DNA from: Ruegeria arenilitoris
GTDB taxonomy: Bacteria > Pseudomonadota > Alphaproteobacteria > Rhodobacterales > Rhodobacteraceae
Reading direction: 5' to 3'
Assembly: GCF_013035315.1 (NCBI RefSeq)
Contig: NZ_WQHP01000011.1
Coordinates: 55,874 to 119,873, forward strand
DNA: 64,000 nt
Made by a program: the position numbers and the translations under genes. Below the pieces are notes generated by a model. The model made no database searches, had not been told where the DNA came from, and worked only from the letters and a program-made list of their open reading frames with translations. Each line of letters opens with the position of its first letter. Positions within the stretch are counted from its first letter, which is position 1. This document shows positions 36,527 through 46,026 of the stretch, in pieces.

Positions 36527-38077
36527 TTAGTGTTCGAACTTGCGGATTTCGCCAGTTCTCAGCCGCTCGGCATAGCTGGCCAGTTCCTGGCGCACGACCT
36601 TCATCAGGAAGTAGAGCGCAAAGACATTGACCACCGCCATCGCAAAGATCGCCGCATCCGAGAAATCGATGACCGGGCCAAGGTTGGCCGCAGCGCCGAT
36701 AACGACGAAGATGCAGAAGATGACCTTGAACACCAGTTCTTTGGTTTGGCCTTCACCGAACAGGTAGGTCCAGGCCTTGAGGCCATAGTACGACCAGCTG
36801 ATCATGGTCGAGAAAGCGAACAGAACCACCGCGATGGCCAGCACATAGGGGAACCAGCCAAAGGCGCTTGCAAAGGCCGCCGAGGTCAGGCTGACACCGG
36901 TGTTGCCATCAACCGTGGCAATCGCATTGCCCGCTTCGTTCAGCATGTAGTTGCCGGTTGCCGGATCAACGATCAGCTGCTGGGTGATGATGATCACCAG
37001 CGCGGTCATGGTACAGATCACGACCGTATCGATGAACGGCTCAAGCAGGGACACAAAGCCCTCGGTGATCGGTTCCTTGGTCCGCACCGCCGAGTGTGCA
37101 ATCGCCGCAGAACCCACGCCCGCTTCGTTGGAGAATGCCGCACGGCGGAAGCCCTGGATCAGCGCACCGACCATGCCGCCAGCGACACCCAGCCCCGTGA
37201 AGGCACCCGCAAAGATTTGACCAAAAGCCCAGCCGATTTGATCGGCATGCATGATGATGATGACCAATGCGGCCAGAACATACATGACACCCATGAACGG
37301 CACGACCTTCTCGGTTACGCGCGCGATGGATTTCAGGCCACCTACGATCACTGCAAATACGATACCCGCAAAGACCAGACCAGTGATCCAGCCCGGATAG
37401 TCACCCGTGATGCCCGCGATCTGTTGGTGCGCCTGATTGGCCTGGAACATATTGCCCCCGCCCAGCGCACCGAGGATACAGAAGATCGAGAACAGAACGG
37501 CCAGAATTTTACCACCCGGCAGGCCAAGCTCATCAAAGCCCTTGGACATATAGTACATCGGACCGCCCGAAACGGTGCCGTCTTCGTACTCATTCCGGTA
37601 TTTCACACCCAGCGTACATTCGGTGAATTTCGACGCCATACCCAGCAGGCCCGCGACGATCATCCAGAAGGTCGCGCCGGGCCCACCGATGCCCACGGCC
37701 ACAGCTACACCAGCGATGTTGCCCAGGCCGACCGTACCCGAAAGCGCCGTAGCCAAGGCCTGAAAGTGGCTGACCTCACCCGCATCGTTGGGATCGGAAT
37801 AGTCACCCTTTACAAGACTGATCGCGTGGCCAAAGAACCTTAGCTGCACGAAAGCAAAATAAAGCGTGAAAACAGTCGCCGCGATCACGAGCCAACCGAC
37901 GATCCATGGAAACCCGGTGCCGGGAAACGGCGCAAAGATGAAACTGACGAAAGGCCCCGTAAAGTCGGCAAAGGCCTGGTTGATCCGATCGTCCAGACCC
38001 GGTGCGTCTTGCGCAAAAGCCGGGCCGGTGAACAAGGTGGCCAATGCGGCCAAAGCAAAACGTTTCAGCGTGTTCAT
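36527..38077 (-). CDS. Alanine/glycine:cation symporter (AGCS family)
   Basis: The 516-aa protein has a signal-like start ending FTGPAFAQ, then ten to eleven helices. ALSGTVGLGNIAGVAVAVGIGGPGA and EAGVGSAAIAHSAV are AGCS signatures for sodium and substrate binding; NEYEDGTVSGGPMYYM is also typical. It imports alanine or glycine with Na+, fitting a marine cell. Good AGGAG-like site upstream. Monocistronic or with the following uspA. Confidence 0.9.
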   Translation of the reverse strand: MNTLKRFALAALATLFTGPAFAQDAPGLDDRINQAFADFTGPFVSFIFAPFPGTGFPWIVGWLVIAATVFTLYFAFVQLRFFGHAISLVKGDYSDPNDAGEVSHFQALATALSGTVGLGNIAGVAVAVGIGGPGATFWMIVAGLLGMASKFTECTLGVKYRNEYEDGTVSGGPMYYMSKGFDELGLPGGKILAVLFSIFCILGALGGGNMFQANQAHQQIAGITGDYPGWITGLVFAGIVFAVIVGGLKSIARVTEKVVPFMGVMYVLAALVIIIMHADQIGWAFGQIFAGAFTGLGVAGGMVGALIQGFRRAAFSNEAGVGSAAIAHSAVRTKEPITEGFVSLLEPFIDTVVICTMTALVIIITQQLIVDPATGNYMLNEAGNAIATVDGNTGVSLTSAAFASAFGWFPYVLAIAVVLFAFSTMISWSYYGLKAWTYLFGEGQTKELVFKVIFCIFVVIGAAANLGPVIDFSDAAIFAMAVVNVFALYFLMKVVRQELASYAERLRTGEIRKFEH

Positions 38078-38091
38078 TCCTCTTGCTCCCC

Positions 38092-38529
38092 TCAGTTCAC
38101 GACGGTGACCGGCACGTCGGCGTGCATGACCAGATTCTGGGTCGAGCTGCCGAACAGGCGTTTCTTGAACCCATCGGCCGAGGCGCGCCCGACAATGATC
38201 TGCGTTCCGCCGTTTTCAACCGTGATTGCGTTCAGCGTTTCGGCCACATCTCCGTGGCGCACGATACCCTGCGCCGTGAAGCCTTCGGCCGTCAGTGCAT
38301 CAACGGCAGGAGTGACAATGCGGTTGGTCGCCAAAGTGACCTCTTCCTCGCGACGTTTGTGCCGCAACGCATTTTCCTCGGGGGTTTGAAAAGTGAATGG
38401 GGACCATTCGATGACATAAACCACCAGCAATTCACACGCGCCGATCAGCTTGGCCAGATCTTTGGCAAAGGCGATGGCCCGTTCTCCGGTTTCTGTCCCG
38501 TCCAGCCCAATGACAATTTTCGTTGTCAT
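38092..38529 (-). CDS. Universal stress protein, UspA family (second)
   Basis: The protein is 145 aa from ATG 38529, after GGAGGAA. It opens MTTKIVIGLDGTETGERAI and ends VGRASADGFKKRLFGSSTQ with the GS(S/T) turn that suggests ATP or ADP binding, unlike the first UspA of the window. The symporter follows 14 nt downstream on the same strand, so the two are likely co-transcribed. Confidence 0.87.
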   Translation of the reverse strand: MTTKIVIGLDGTETGERAIAFAKDLAKLIGACELLVVYVIEWSPFTFQTPEENALRHKRREEEVTLATNRIVTPAVDALTAEGFTAQGIVRHGDVAETLNAITVENGGTQIIVGRASADGFKKRLFGSSTQNLVMHADVPVTVVN

Positions 38530-38733
38530 GATGTTCCTCCAATATTTTTGGTTATGCCGGGCCCGTGCCCCCGGCAGGGCAGCCGGAACCTGGAACTTTC
38601 TGAGTAGACTGCCCTTAGGGGTCAGTATCCCGGAAAATCCCCCAAAAAGAGAGGGATATCTTTTCCACTCAACCAATTACGCGATTAAGCATTGAAAAGA
38701 CTGTATATTTTTCGTCTAAAAAATAGGCAGAAT

Positions 38734-38756
38734 CCCGAAAATCCATGACTTTCGGG
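38734..38756 (-). terminator. Terminator of pyruvate kinase gene
   Basis: CCCGAAA and TTTCGGG pair around a 9-nt loop, and the minus-strand transcript then runs into TATTTTTTA about 10 nt on. It lies 19 nt beyond the pyk stop. Confidence 0.65.
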
Positions 38757-38774
38757 CACCCGGCGCGACCCGGA

Positions 38775-40220
38775 TCAACCCGGGTCGGTGTTATAAATCA
38801 GACGTTCGTCACAGGGTGCGATGCGCAGAATATTGGTTGTTCCCGGCACGTTAAAGGGCACGCCGGCGGTCACGACGATCTGATCCTTCTCCGAGGCGAA
38901 CCCTCCGGCACGGGCCGCGCGGGCGGCGTTTACGACCGCGCCCTTGAACCGCTCAAGCTCGGGCGTCATCACGCAATGACATCCCCAGCTCAGGCACAAA
39001 CGCCGCGCGGTCCCGGTGGCAGGGGTCATCGCAATAATCGGAACACCGGGACGTTCGCGCGCGGTTAGCAGCGCTGTCGTTCCGCTCTGGGTGAAGCAGC
39101 AAATCGCTTTGATGTCAGTCTTTTCTGCGATCTCGCGCGCGGCGGCTACGATGCCGTCAGCAACGGACGTTCCCTTGGCGGTGCGGGAGGCCGCGATGAT
39201 CTGCGTATAGGTCGGATCAGCTTCGACTTCGATGGCGACCTTGTTCATGGTTTGAACGGCTTCGATCGGATAGGAACCGGCGGCCGATTCAGCGCTGAGC
39301 ATGATGGCATCGGTGCCTTCATAAATTGCCGTCGCCACGTCCGAGACCTCGGCCCTTGTCGGCATTGGGCTTTCAATCATGCTTTCCAGCATCTGCGTCG
39401 CCACGATCACCGGCTTTGCCGCGCCCCGGCATTTGCGCACCAGTCGTTTCTGAATCGGTGGAACTGCCGAGACAGGCAGCTCGACCCCCAGATCGCCGCG
39501 TGCGACCATGATCCCGTCCGAGGCATCCAGAATGTCGTCAAACGCCTCAACCGCTGCAGGCTTTTCGATTTTGGACAAGATCGAGGCGCGACCATCGGCC
39601 AGCGAACGTGCCTCAAACACGTCCTTGGCGCGCTGCACAAAGCTCAGCGCCAGCCAGTCGACGCCCAACTGGCAGACGAACTCCAGATCATCGCGGTCCT
39701 TGGCGGACAGGGCGGCCAGAGGCAGCACCACGTCAGGAACGTTCACGCCTTTGCGGTTGGAAATCGCACCGCCGACCTCGACCGTGCAATTGGCGAAGTC
39801 CTGGCCGCAGTCTTTCACGATCAGACGGATTTTCCCGTCGTTGACCAACAGACGCGCGCCTGGTTCCAGCGCGGCAAAAATCTCGGGATGCGGCAGGCAA
39901 ACGCGATTGACGTCGCCGGGTTCTGGATCAAGGTCCAGACGGAACGCAGCACCTTCTTCTAGTTCTTCAGCATCATTGGCAAAGACGCCCACCCGCAGTT
40001 TGGGGCCCTGCAGGTCGGCCAGAATGGCAATGGGGCTGTCCAGATCCTTCTCCACCTGCCGGATGATCCGGTGACGTTCGCGGATTTCATCGTGGCTACC
40101 GTGGCTCATGTTCAGGCGAAAGACATCCGCGCCTGCTTCGTGCAGGGCACGGATGGTGTCATAGTCATTCGACGCCGGTCCCAGCGTCGCCACGATTTTC
40201 ACATTTCTCAGGCGTCGCAT
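38775..40220 (-). CDS. pyk: Pyruvate kinase
   Basis: The 481-aa enzyme converts phosphoenolpyruvate and ADP to pyruvate and ATP. Visible motifs: VKIVATLGPASNDYDTI, VFRLNMSHGSHDEI, ADLQGPKLRVG, ILSKIEKPAAVEAFDDIL with the catalytic lysine, MVARGDLGVELPVSAVP and VATQMLESMIESPMPTRAE. It runs divergently to the amidohydrolase gene. Confidence 0.96.
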   Translation of the reverse strand: MRRLRNVKIVATLGPASNDYDTIRALHEAGADVFRLNMSHGSHDEIRERHRIIRQVEKDLDSPIAILADLQGPKLRVGVFANDAEELEEGAAFRLDLDPEPGDVNRVCLPHPEIFAALEPGARLLVNDGKIRLIVKDCGQDFANCTVEVGGAISNRKGVNVPDVVLPLAALSAKDRDDLEFVCQLGVDWLALSFVQRAKDVFEARSLADGRASILSKIEKPAAVEAFDDILDASDGIMVARGDLGVELPVSAVPPIQKRLVRKCRGAAKPVIVATQMLESMIESPMPTRAEVSDVATAIYEGTDAIMLSAESAAGSYPIEAVQTMNKVAIEVEADPTYTQIIAASRTAKGTSVADGIVAAAREIAEKTDIKAICCFTQSGTTALLTARERPGVPIIAMTPATGTARRLCLSWGCHCVMTPELERFKGAVVNAARAARAGGFASEKDQIVVTAGVPFNVPGTTNILRIAPCDERLIYNTDPG

Positions 40221-40352
40221 TGGTCTTGCCCCCTTAACGTCTTCTCTTGTTTCCGCGAAAATGTTACCGCAAACATTGCTCAGGCTGCTTATTGCGCAAT
40301 TCCCTTTTCAAAGCAACTCCCGTACACCTGCGACAAACTAGATGACAGGCTT

Positions 40353-41090
40353 ATGACGTATTCCCCGTTTTTTATCCACGGTGCCGATCGCCCTTCGCGA
40401 TGGCTGATCACATGTGACCACGCGACCAACATGGTGCCCCCGGACATTAATGGGGGCGATCTGGGTCTGCCGCGCGAAGATATGGAACGCCACATCGCCT
40501 ATGACGTCGGCGCGTATGAGGTGTCCAAGCATCTGGGCGAACTGCTGAATGCACCAGTCATTGCAGCCAATTTCTCACGCCTGGTGATTGACCCGAACCG
40601 GGGCGAGGATGATCCGACCTTGTTGATGAAGCTTTATGACGGGTCCATCATTCCCGGCAACCGCCACGCCGACGCGGCCGAGCGCGAGCGCCGCCTGAAC
40701 ATGTGTTATCGCCCGTATCATGATGCTCTGGCACAAATGGTTGCCCTGCCCCATGCCGTTATCGTCTCCATGCACTCGTTTACCCGGCAACTGCGAGGTC
40801 GTGACCCGCGCCCGTGGCATGTTGGCGTTCTGCACACCCCGGACGATCGGTTCTCGCGCCCATTGATCGACCGGCTGGAGGCCGAAGAGGATCTGTGCAT
40901 TGGGGTCAACGAGCCTTACACAGGTGTTTTACCCGGGGACGCGATCGACAAGCACTGCACCAGCTTTAGCCGCCCAAACGTCCTGATCGAACTGCGCAAT
41001 GACCTGATCGCCGATCACGTCGGACAGCGGGCCTGGGCCGAGCGCCTCGCCCCGATCCTGCAGGATGCGCTGGCCGAAAGCGGCTTGTGA
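40353..41090 (+). CDS. N-formylglutamate amidohydrolase family protein
   Basis: The protein is 245 aa from ATG 40353. LITCDHATNMVPPDING near the start, SRLVIDPNRGEDDPTLL, VSMHSFTRQLRGRDPRPWHVG and LIELRNDLI match the FGase (HutG-like) family, where Asp, His and Glu bind zinc. The family removes formyl from N-formylglutamate in histidine breakdown, but no hut genes lie near, so the substrate may differ. Confidence 0.88.
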   Translation: MTYSPFFIHGADRPSRWLITCDHATNMVPPDINGGDLGLPREDMERHIAYDVGAYEVSKHLGELLNAPVIAANFSRLVIDPNRGEDDPTLLMKLYDGSIIPGNRHADAAERERRLNMCYRPYHDALAQMVALPHAVIVSMHSFTRQLRGRDPRPWHVGVLHTPDDRFSRPLIDRLEAEEDLCIGVNEPYTGVLPGDAIDKHCTSFSRPNVLIELRNDLIADHVGQRAWAERLAPILQDALAESGL

Positions 41091-41156
41091 CAAAACCCCT
41101 CATGGCATTGTGAGAGCTTGCCTAAATCCCCATATTATAGGGGAAAGGAGGCGACC

Positions 41157-41396
41157 ATGACCCAGGAACTCCTGACGGCCGTCTTTGGTTGGATGGCCGT
41201 ATTGAACATCGCGGTACTCTTGTTCACAACGCTGATGATCTTGCTGCTGCAGGACTGGATCGCTGGCATCCACGGCAAAATGTTCCAGATGGAGCGCCCT
41301 GCAGTAAAACGGGCGTATTTCCGGTATCTGGCCAACTACAAGATACTGACTCTGATCTTTTGCATTACCCCTTGGCTGGCTTTGAAACTGGCCTGA
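41157..41396 (+). CDS. Small two-helix inner-membrane protein, 79 aa
   Basis: The start is set by the strong AAAGGAGG 7 nt upstream. Two hydrophobic segments lie at about residues 8-30 and 57-76, separated by a charged stretch with RPAVKRAYFRYLANYKI. It resembles DUF6868-type small proteins of proteobacteria; function unknown. Confidence 0.72.
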   Translation: MTQELLTAVFGWMAVLNIAVLLFTTLMILLLQDWIAGIHGKMFQMERPAVKRAYFRYLANYKILTLIFCITPWLALKLA

Positions 41397-41473
41397 CGCG
41401 GTGTTTATTGAAACATCGCCCCCGGGCCGCTAGGTCAGGTTTAGCACGCAATACAGTCACTCGGAGCCAGACC

Positions 41474-41788
41474 ATGGACAAGCAAACCGAAATCGAACTT
41501 CAGGCCGCCGCCTTCCGTCGGCTGCAAAAGCACCTGATGGAAGATCGCACTGATGTTCAAAACATCGACATGATGAATCTGGCCGGGTTCTGCCGCAACT
41601 GCCTGTCGCGCTGGTATCAGGAAGCCGCCAATGAAAAGGGCATCGAAATGGGCAAGGACGAAGCCCGCGAGGTGTTCTATGGCATGACCATGGATGAGTG
41701 GAAAGCCAACTATCAGACCGACGCGAGCCCGGAAAAGCAGGCCGCCTTCAAGGTCGCGTTCGAAGAAAACGTCACAAAAAAGGGCTAG
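41474..41788 (+). CDS. DUF1244 protein
   Basis: The 104-aa cytoplasmic protein is helical with the diagnostic GFCRNCLSRWYQEAANEKG (residues 37-55), a CxxC, and REVFYGMTMDEWK downstream. DUF1244 is conserved in alpha- and gammaproteobacteria without a known role. Start at ATG 41474 after GGAG. A strong terminator follows. Confidence 0.86.
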   Translation: MDKQTEIELQAAAFRRLQKHLMEDRTDVQNIDMMNLAGFCRNCLSRWYQEAANEKGIEMGKDEAREVFYGMTMDEWKANYQTDASPEKQAAFKVAFEENVTKKG

Positions 41789-41801
41789 CCCCGAAACGTA
41801 G

Positions 41802-41830
41802 AAGGCCCGCCAGATCGGCGGGCCTTTTCT
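41802..41830. terminator. Bidirectional terminator between DUF1244 and the D-transaminase
   Basis: AAGGCCCGCC and GGCGGGCCTT form a perfect 10-bp stem over AGATC and are followed by TTCTTT on the plus strand; the minus side has a shorter T tract. Confidence 0.8.
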
Positions 41831-42691
41831 TTAGATTGCTGCCTTACGGCTTTCGTCCAAGTATATTTCGCGCAGGCGTTTGGCGATTGGCCCCGGTGTA
41901 CCGTCGCCCAGCGCGACGCCGTCGATTTCAACCACAGGCATGACAAAAGCACTGGCCGAGGTGGTAAACGCCTCGTCTGCAGCTTTCGCCTCATCAATTG
42001 TGAACAGGCGCTCTACGACTTCCATCTGAGCTTCCGCCGCCATCCGCAGCACGGCCTTACGGGTGATACCGTGAAGAATGTCGTTCGACAGCGGGCGCGT
42101 AACGATCTTACCGTCTTTGACGAAGTAGGCGTTGTTGCTGGTGCCTTCGGTCACGTAACCGTCTTCGATCATCCACGCGTCATCGCAGCCCGCTTTCTTG
42201 GCCATCATCTTACCCATCGAGGGGTAGAGCAACTGAACGGTCTTGATGTCGCGGCGGCCCCAGCGGATGTCCTCGATCGAGATGATCTTCGCGCCCTTCT
42301 GAGCAGCCGGGCTGTTCGCCAGACCGGGTTTGTTCTGCGTGAAAAGAACGAGGCTGGGCTTGGTGTCTGCGGGCGGGAATACGAAATCCCGGTCGCCATC
42401 TGATCCGCGGCTCACCTGAAGATAAACTAGCCCCTCTTCGATGCCGTTTAGCTCAACCAGCTTGCGGTGAATTTCCAGCAGCTCATCCTTGGTGCAGGGC
42501 TCGGCCATCTCCAGCTCGTCCAGCGATCGCTTGAGGCGCACGGCGTGACCTTCGAAATCGATCAGCTTGCCGTCCAAGACACTGGTGACCTCGTAAACCG
42601 CGTCTGCAAACAGAAAACCACGGTCAAAGATGGACACCTTTGCCTCGGTCTCGGGCAGGTATTCGCCATTTACGTAAACGGTGCGGGTCAT
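41831..42691 (-). CDS. dat: D-amino-acid transaminase (class IV)
   Basis: From ATG 42691 (GGAG upstream), 286 aa. The fold type IV PLP aminotransferase shows IFDRGFLFADAVYEV near 22, YLQVSRGSDGDRDFVFP near 92, the PLP lysine in the KTVQLLYPSMGKMMAKKAG segment near 145, and VTEGTSNNAYFV near 178, all closer to D-alanine transaminases than to IlvE. It swaps amino groups between D-amino acids and 2-oxo acids, producing D-Glu. dgcA and dgcN lie upstream on the same strand. Confidence 0.86.
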   Translation of the reverse strand: MTRTVYVNGEYLPETEAKVSIFDRGFLFADAVYEVTSVLDGKLIDFEGHAVRLKRSLDELEMAEPCTKDELLEIHRKLVELNGIEEGLVYLQVSRGSDGDRDFVFPPADTKPSLVLFTQNKPGLANSPAAQKGAKIISIEDIRWGRRDIKTVQLLYPSMGKMMAKKAGCDDAWMIEDGYVTEGTSNNAYFVKDGKIVTRPLSNDILHGITRKAVLRMAAEAQMEVVERLFTIDEAKAADEAFTTSASAFVMPVVEIDGVALGDGTPGPIAKRLREIYLDESRKAAI

Positions 42692-42702
42692 GTCTTGTCT
42701 CC

Positions 42703-43668
42703 TCAACCCCAAAGCGCAGCCACGGGCGGGTGCACTCCGGCGTTATCAAAAATCAGCGGGTTGTCACGGTCTTCGGCCAGCAGCAGCGGACCGTCAAGGT
42801 CTGTTATCACCGCACCCTGTGCCACAAGTGTCGCAGGTGCCATGGCAAGCGAGCTGCCAACCATGCATCCAACCATGATCTTATAGCCCTCGGCCAGCGC
42901 CGCTTCGCGCAGGGCCAGCGCCTCGGTCAGGCCACCTGTTTTGTCCAGCTTGATGTTGACCACATCATACTTGCCTTTCAGCTTTGGCAGACTGCTGCGG
43001 TCGTGGCAGGATTCATCGGCGCACACCGGTACAGGGCGGTCCATTCCAATCAGGGCATCATCCTCACCGGCAGGCAGGGGCTGCTCGACCAGCGCCACGC
43101 CCAGACGGACCAGATGCGGTGCCAGGTCTGCGTACACAGCGGCGGACCAGCCTTCGTTGGCATCCACGATGATCTTGGCATCCGGCGCGCCCGCGCGAAC
43201 CGCCTCAAGCCGGGGCATGTCGTCCGGTGTGCCCAGCTTGATCTTCAACAGAGGGCGATGCGCATTCGCGGCCGCCTGCGCTTGCATTTTCTCGGGCGTG
43301 TCCAGCGACAGCGTATATGCGGTAATCTCGGGTCCAGGCACCGGCAGCCCCGCCAGGTCCCAAGCCCGTTTCCCGGCGCGCTTAGCCTCAATATCCCAAA
43401 GGGCACAGTCCACCGCATTCCGCGCGGCGCCTGCAGGCAGCAGGTCCATCAGGCTGTCGCGGGTGAACTCGGCAGGCAGTGCTGCAATCTCGGCCTCGAC
43501 TGATTCCAGCGTTTCGTCATAACGGGCATAGGGCACACATTCGCCCCAGCCTTGATGCGTTCCGTCCGAAATTCGAACCGTTAGCACTTTTGCTTCGGTC
43601 CGGGACCCGCGCGAGATTGTAAAAACCTGCGCCAGTCGAAACACATCACGAGAAACTTCTACCTGCAC
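42703..43668 (-). CDS. dgcA: Enolase-superfamily epimerase/racemase, DgcA-like
   Basis: The 321-aa protein has the dipeptide-epimerase type enolase fold. PLLKIKLGT near 139 holds the KxK catalytic lysine, IIVDANEGWS and VALVEQPL carry metal acids, VCADESCHD the third, and NIKLDKTGGLTEAL the second catalytic lysine. Relatives act on Ala-Glu, but beside a DUF1611 protein this is the arrangement of DgcA, which racemises N-acetyl-D-glutamate. 11 nt before dat. Confidence 0.82.
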   Translation of the reverse strand: MQVEVSRDVFRLAQVFTISRGSRTEAKVLTVRISDGTHQGWGECVPYARYDETLESVEAEIAALPAEFTRDSLMDLLPAGAARNAVDCALWDIEAKRAGKRAWDLAGLPVPGPEITAYTLSLDTPEKMQAQAAANAHRPLLKIKLGTPDDMPRLEAVRAGAPDAKIIVDANEGWSAAVYADLAPHLVRLGVALVEQPLPAGEDDALIGMDRPVPVCADESCHDRSSLPKLKGKYDVVNIKLDKTGGLTEALALREAALAEGYKIMVGCMVGSSLAMAPATLVAQGAVITDLDGPLLLAEDRDNPLIFDNAGVHPPVAALWG

Positions 43669-43732
43669 GCGCCAGCTCCTTTATCTTACTCAAAATACAT
43701 CCGCCGGAGGTGCCCCCGGCGGATTCTCTTGA

Positions 43733-44734
43733 TCACATCGCGTCCAGCGCGTCGACCAGTTTACCGGCCCCAAAGCGATAAGGGTCGGTTGCGGGCAAGC
43801 CCATCTCGGCCTCGACCTGCTCGATATAGGCCCGCGCGTCGTCTTCGCTCAGATGCTGGGTGTTGATTGATACACCCGCGACCTGACAATCGGGATTGGC
43901 AACACGCGCAAGTGGCAATGCCGTGTCGCGCAGTTGCGCCAGCGTCGGCAGCGAGTATTCGGGCAAACCGCGCATGTGAGTGCGGGTCGGTTCGTGACAC
44001 AGGATCAGCGCGTCGGGTTGACCGCCGTGGATCAAGGCCATGGTAACGCCGGAATACGAGACGTGGAACAACGAGCCCTGTCCTTCGATGTGATCCCAGT
44101 GATCCGCATCGTTTTCCGGCGTCAGGTACTCCACCGAGCCTGCCATGAAATCCGCAACCACCGCATCAAGAGGCACACCCTGACCAGTTATCAGGATGCC
44201 GGTTTGACCAGTGGCGCGGAACGTCGATTTCATACCACGCTTGCGCATCTCGGCATCCATGGACATGGCCGTGTACATCTTGCCAGCCGAGCAATCTGTA
44301 CCAACCGCGAGACAGCGCTTACCGCTGCGCTTTTTGCCATTGGCAATTGGATAGCCAACTGTAGGCACGCGCACGTCATGCAGAGTGCCACCATGTGTCT
44401 GCGCCGCAGCCACCAGATCACCTTCGTCGCGCAGCAGGTTGTGCAGGCCCGAGGCCAGATCATATCCCATATCCAGAGCCGCAATCAGTACCTCTTTCCA
44501 GGCTTCACTGATAACACCGCCGCGATTGGCCACGCCGATTACCAGCGTCTTTGCGCCGGCCTCTTTGGCCTCGGCCAGTGTCATATCGGTCAGTCCCAGA
44601 TCAGCCTTGCAGCCATCCATACGGTACTGGCCTACGGCGTTTTCGGGGCGCCAATCTCTGATGCCGATTGCAACTTTGGCCGCCAATTGGTCGGGCGCAT
44701 CGCCCAAAAACAGCAGGTACGGTGTCTCGATCAT
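43733..44734 (-). CDS. dgcN: DUF1611 protein, DgcN-like D-glutamate N-acetyltransferase
   Basis: The 333-aa protein begins MIETPYLLFLGDAPDQLAAK and has the nucleotide-loop-like AVGTDCSAGKMYTAMSMD near 147, then GLPEYSLPTLAQLRD. DUF1611 proteins of marine bacteria were shown to N-acetylate D-glutamate (DgcN), with DgcA then giving N-acetyl-L-glutamate. Placed 64 nt before dgcA. The enzyme name relies on recalled work. Confidence 0.8.
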   Translation of the reverse strand: MIETPYLLFLGDAPDQLAAKVAIGIRDWRPENAVGQYRMDGCKADLGLTDMTLAEAKEAGAKTLVIGVANRGGVISEAWKEVLIAALDMGYDLASGLHNLLRDEGDLVAAAQTHGGTLHDVRVPTVGYPIANGKKRSGKRCLAVGTDCSAGKMYTAMSMDAEMRKRGMKSTFRATGQTGILITGQGVPLDAVVADFMAGSVEYLTPENDADHWDHIEGQGSLFHVSYSGVTMALIHGGQPDALILCHEPTRTHMRGLPEYSLPTLAQLRDTALPLARVANPDCQVAGVSINTQHLSEDDARAYIEQVEAEMGLPATDPYRFGAGKLVDALDAM

Positions 44735-45029
44735 TGCGGTTCACTCCTTTGATTCCGACGCAGCCTAGGGGACGATTTCAACGAGTGTTTCGCGTTTTCG
44801 TCTGGCAACGCCCCGTCGCGCGGGAAATTTTTGCGCATTTAATTCTATTGGCGCACTATTCTTCCAAGTTTTTAAAGCGACTAAACTTTAATCACTGTCC
44901 AGTCACCGAAAACCGGCAATTGCTGCGATTGCATTGCCGCATCTGCACAAAGACGCTTGCTATGGCTTGCGCAATTTAATACCCCATGAAGCAAGAAAAT
45001 CGTAATTTCCTTTCTCGAACGAGGTCCAG

Positions 45030-45989
45030 ATGAGCTTTCGCATTCAACCCGCCGCCCCTGCGCGCCCCAACCGTTGCCAATTGTTCGGGCCGGGCTCAAA
45101 CACCAAACTCTTCCCCAAAATGGCTGCATCGGCGGCGGACGTGATCAACCTGGACCTTGAAGACTCGGTTGCGCCTTCGGACAAAGACGTTGCGCGTGCG
45201 AACGTGATCGAAGCGCTAAACACCATCGACTGGGGCAACAAATACATGTCTGTCCGCATCAACGGTCTGGACACACCCTACTGGTACCGCGATGTCGTTG
45301 ATCTGTTGGAACAGGCAGGTGATCGGCTGGATCAGATCATGATCCCAAAGGTCGGCTGTGCTGGGGACGTTTATGCTGTCGACGCACTTGTCACCGCGAT
45401 CGAGCGCGCCAAGGGACGTACCAAACCCGTCAGCTTTGAGGTTATCATCGAATCTGCCGCCGGTATCGCCCATGTCGAAGAGATCGCGGCCTCTTCCCCA
45501 CGCATGCAGGCGATGAGCCTGGGTGCTGCGGATTTTGCGGCCTCGATGGGGATGCAGACCACCGGCATAGGCGGAACGCAAGAAAACTATTACATGCTGC
45601 GCGAAGGCGAAAAGCACTGGTCCGATCCGTGGCACTGGGCACAAGCCGCAATCGTGGCCGCCTGCCGCACGCATGGCGTTCTGCCCGTAGACGGCCCGTT
45701 TGGCGATTTCTCGGATGACGAGGGCTATATCGCGCAGGCGAAACGTTCGGCCACGCTGGGTATGGTCGGCAAATGGGCGATCCATCCGAAACAGATCGCA
45801 CTGGCCAATCAAGTATTTACCCCGTCGGACGAAGCTGTTTCCGAAGCCCGTGAAATCCTTGCCGCGATGGAGCAGGCCAAAGCCAATGGCGAAGGTGCCA
45901 CTGTCTACAAAGGCCGCTTGGTCGACATCGCCTCGATTAAACAGGCCGAGGTGATCGTTGCTCAGGCGGAACTGATCGCGGCCAACTGA
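45030..45989 (+). CDS. mcl1: L-malyl-CoA/beta-methylmalyl-CoA lyase
   Basis: The 319-aa CitE-like TIM barrel splits malyl-CoA to glyoxylate and acetyl-CoA, or methylmalyl-CoA to glyoxylate and propionyl-CoA. Blocks: LFGPGSNTKLFPKMAASAADVINLDLEDSVAPSD split over residues 20-52, FEVIIESAAGIAHVEEI (Glu), and GADFAAS-like LGAADFAASMGMQ. It serves acetate assimilation via the ethylmalonyl-CoA route in this group. Ends at a strong terminator. Confidence 0.93.
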   Translation: MSFRIQPAAPARPNRCQLFGPGSNTKLFPKMAASAADVINLDLEDSVAPSDKDVARANVIEALNTIDWGNKYMSVRINGLDTPYWYRDVVDLLEQAGDRLDQIMIPKVGCAGDVYAVDALVTAIERAKGRTKPVSFEVIIESAAGIAHVEEIAASSPRMQAMSLGAADFAASMGMQTTGIGGTQENYYMLREGEKHWSDPWHWAQAAIVAACRTHGVLPVDGPFGDFSDDEGYIAQAKRSATLGMVGKWAIHPKQIALANQVFTPSDEAVSEAREILAAMEQAKANGEGATVYKGRLVDIASIKQAEVIVAQAELIAAN

Positions 45990-46000
45990 TCCAAACGAAA

Positions 46001-46026
46001 AAGGCGCCCCGCCGGGCGCCTTAGCT
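46001..46026. terminator. Terminator of mcl1, shared with the PA14 gene
   Basis: AAGGCGCCC and GGGCGCCTT form a perfect 9-bp stem with a 4-nt loop and are followed by AGCTTTA. An A run precedes it, so it can act on both strands. Confidence 0.75.

Noticed and set aside
36530..37843. A 437-codon open frame on the plus strand opposite the alanine symporter.
   Set aside because: Its composition (Arg/His/Asp-rich, no hydrophobic core) is that of a shadow frame, while the minus strand encodes a clear AGCS protein.
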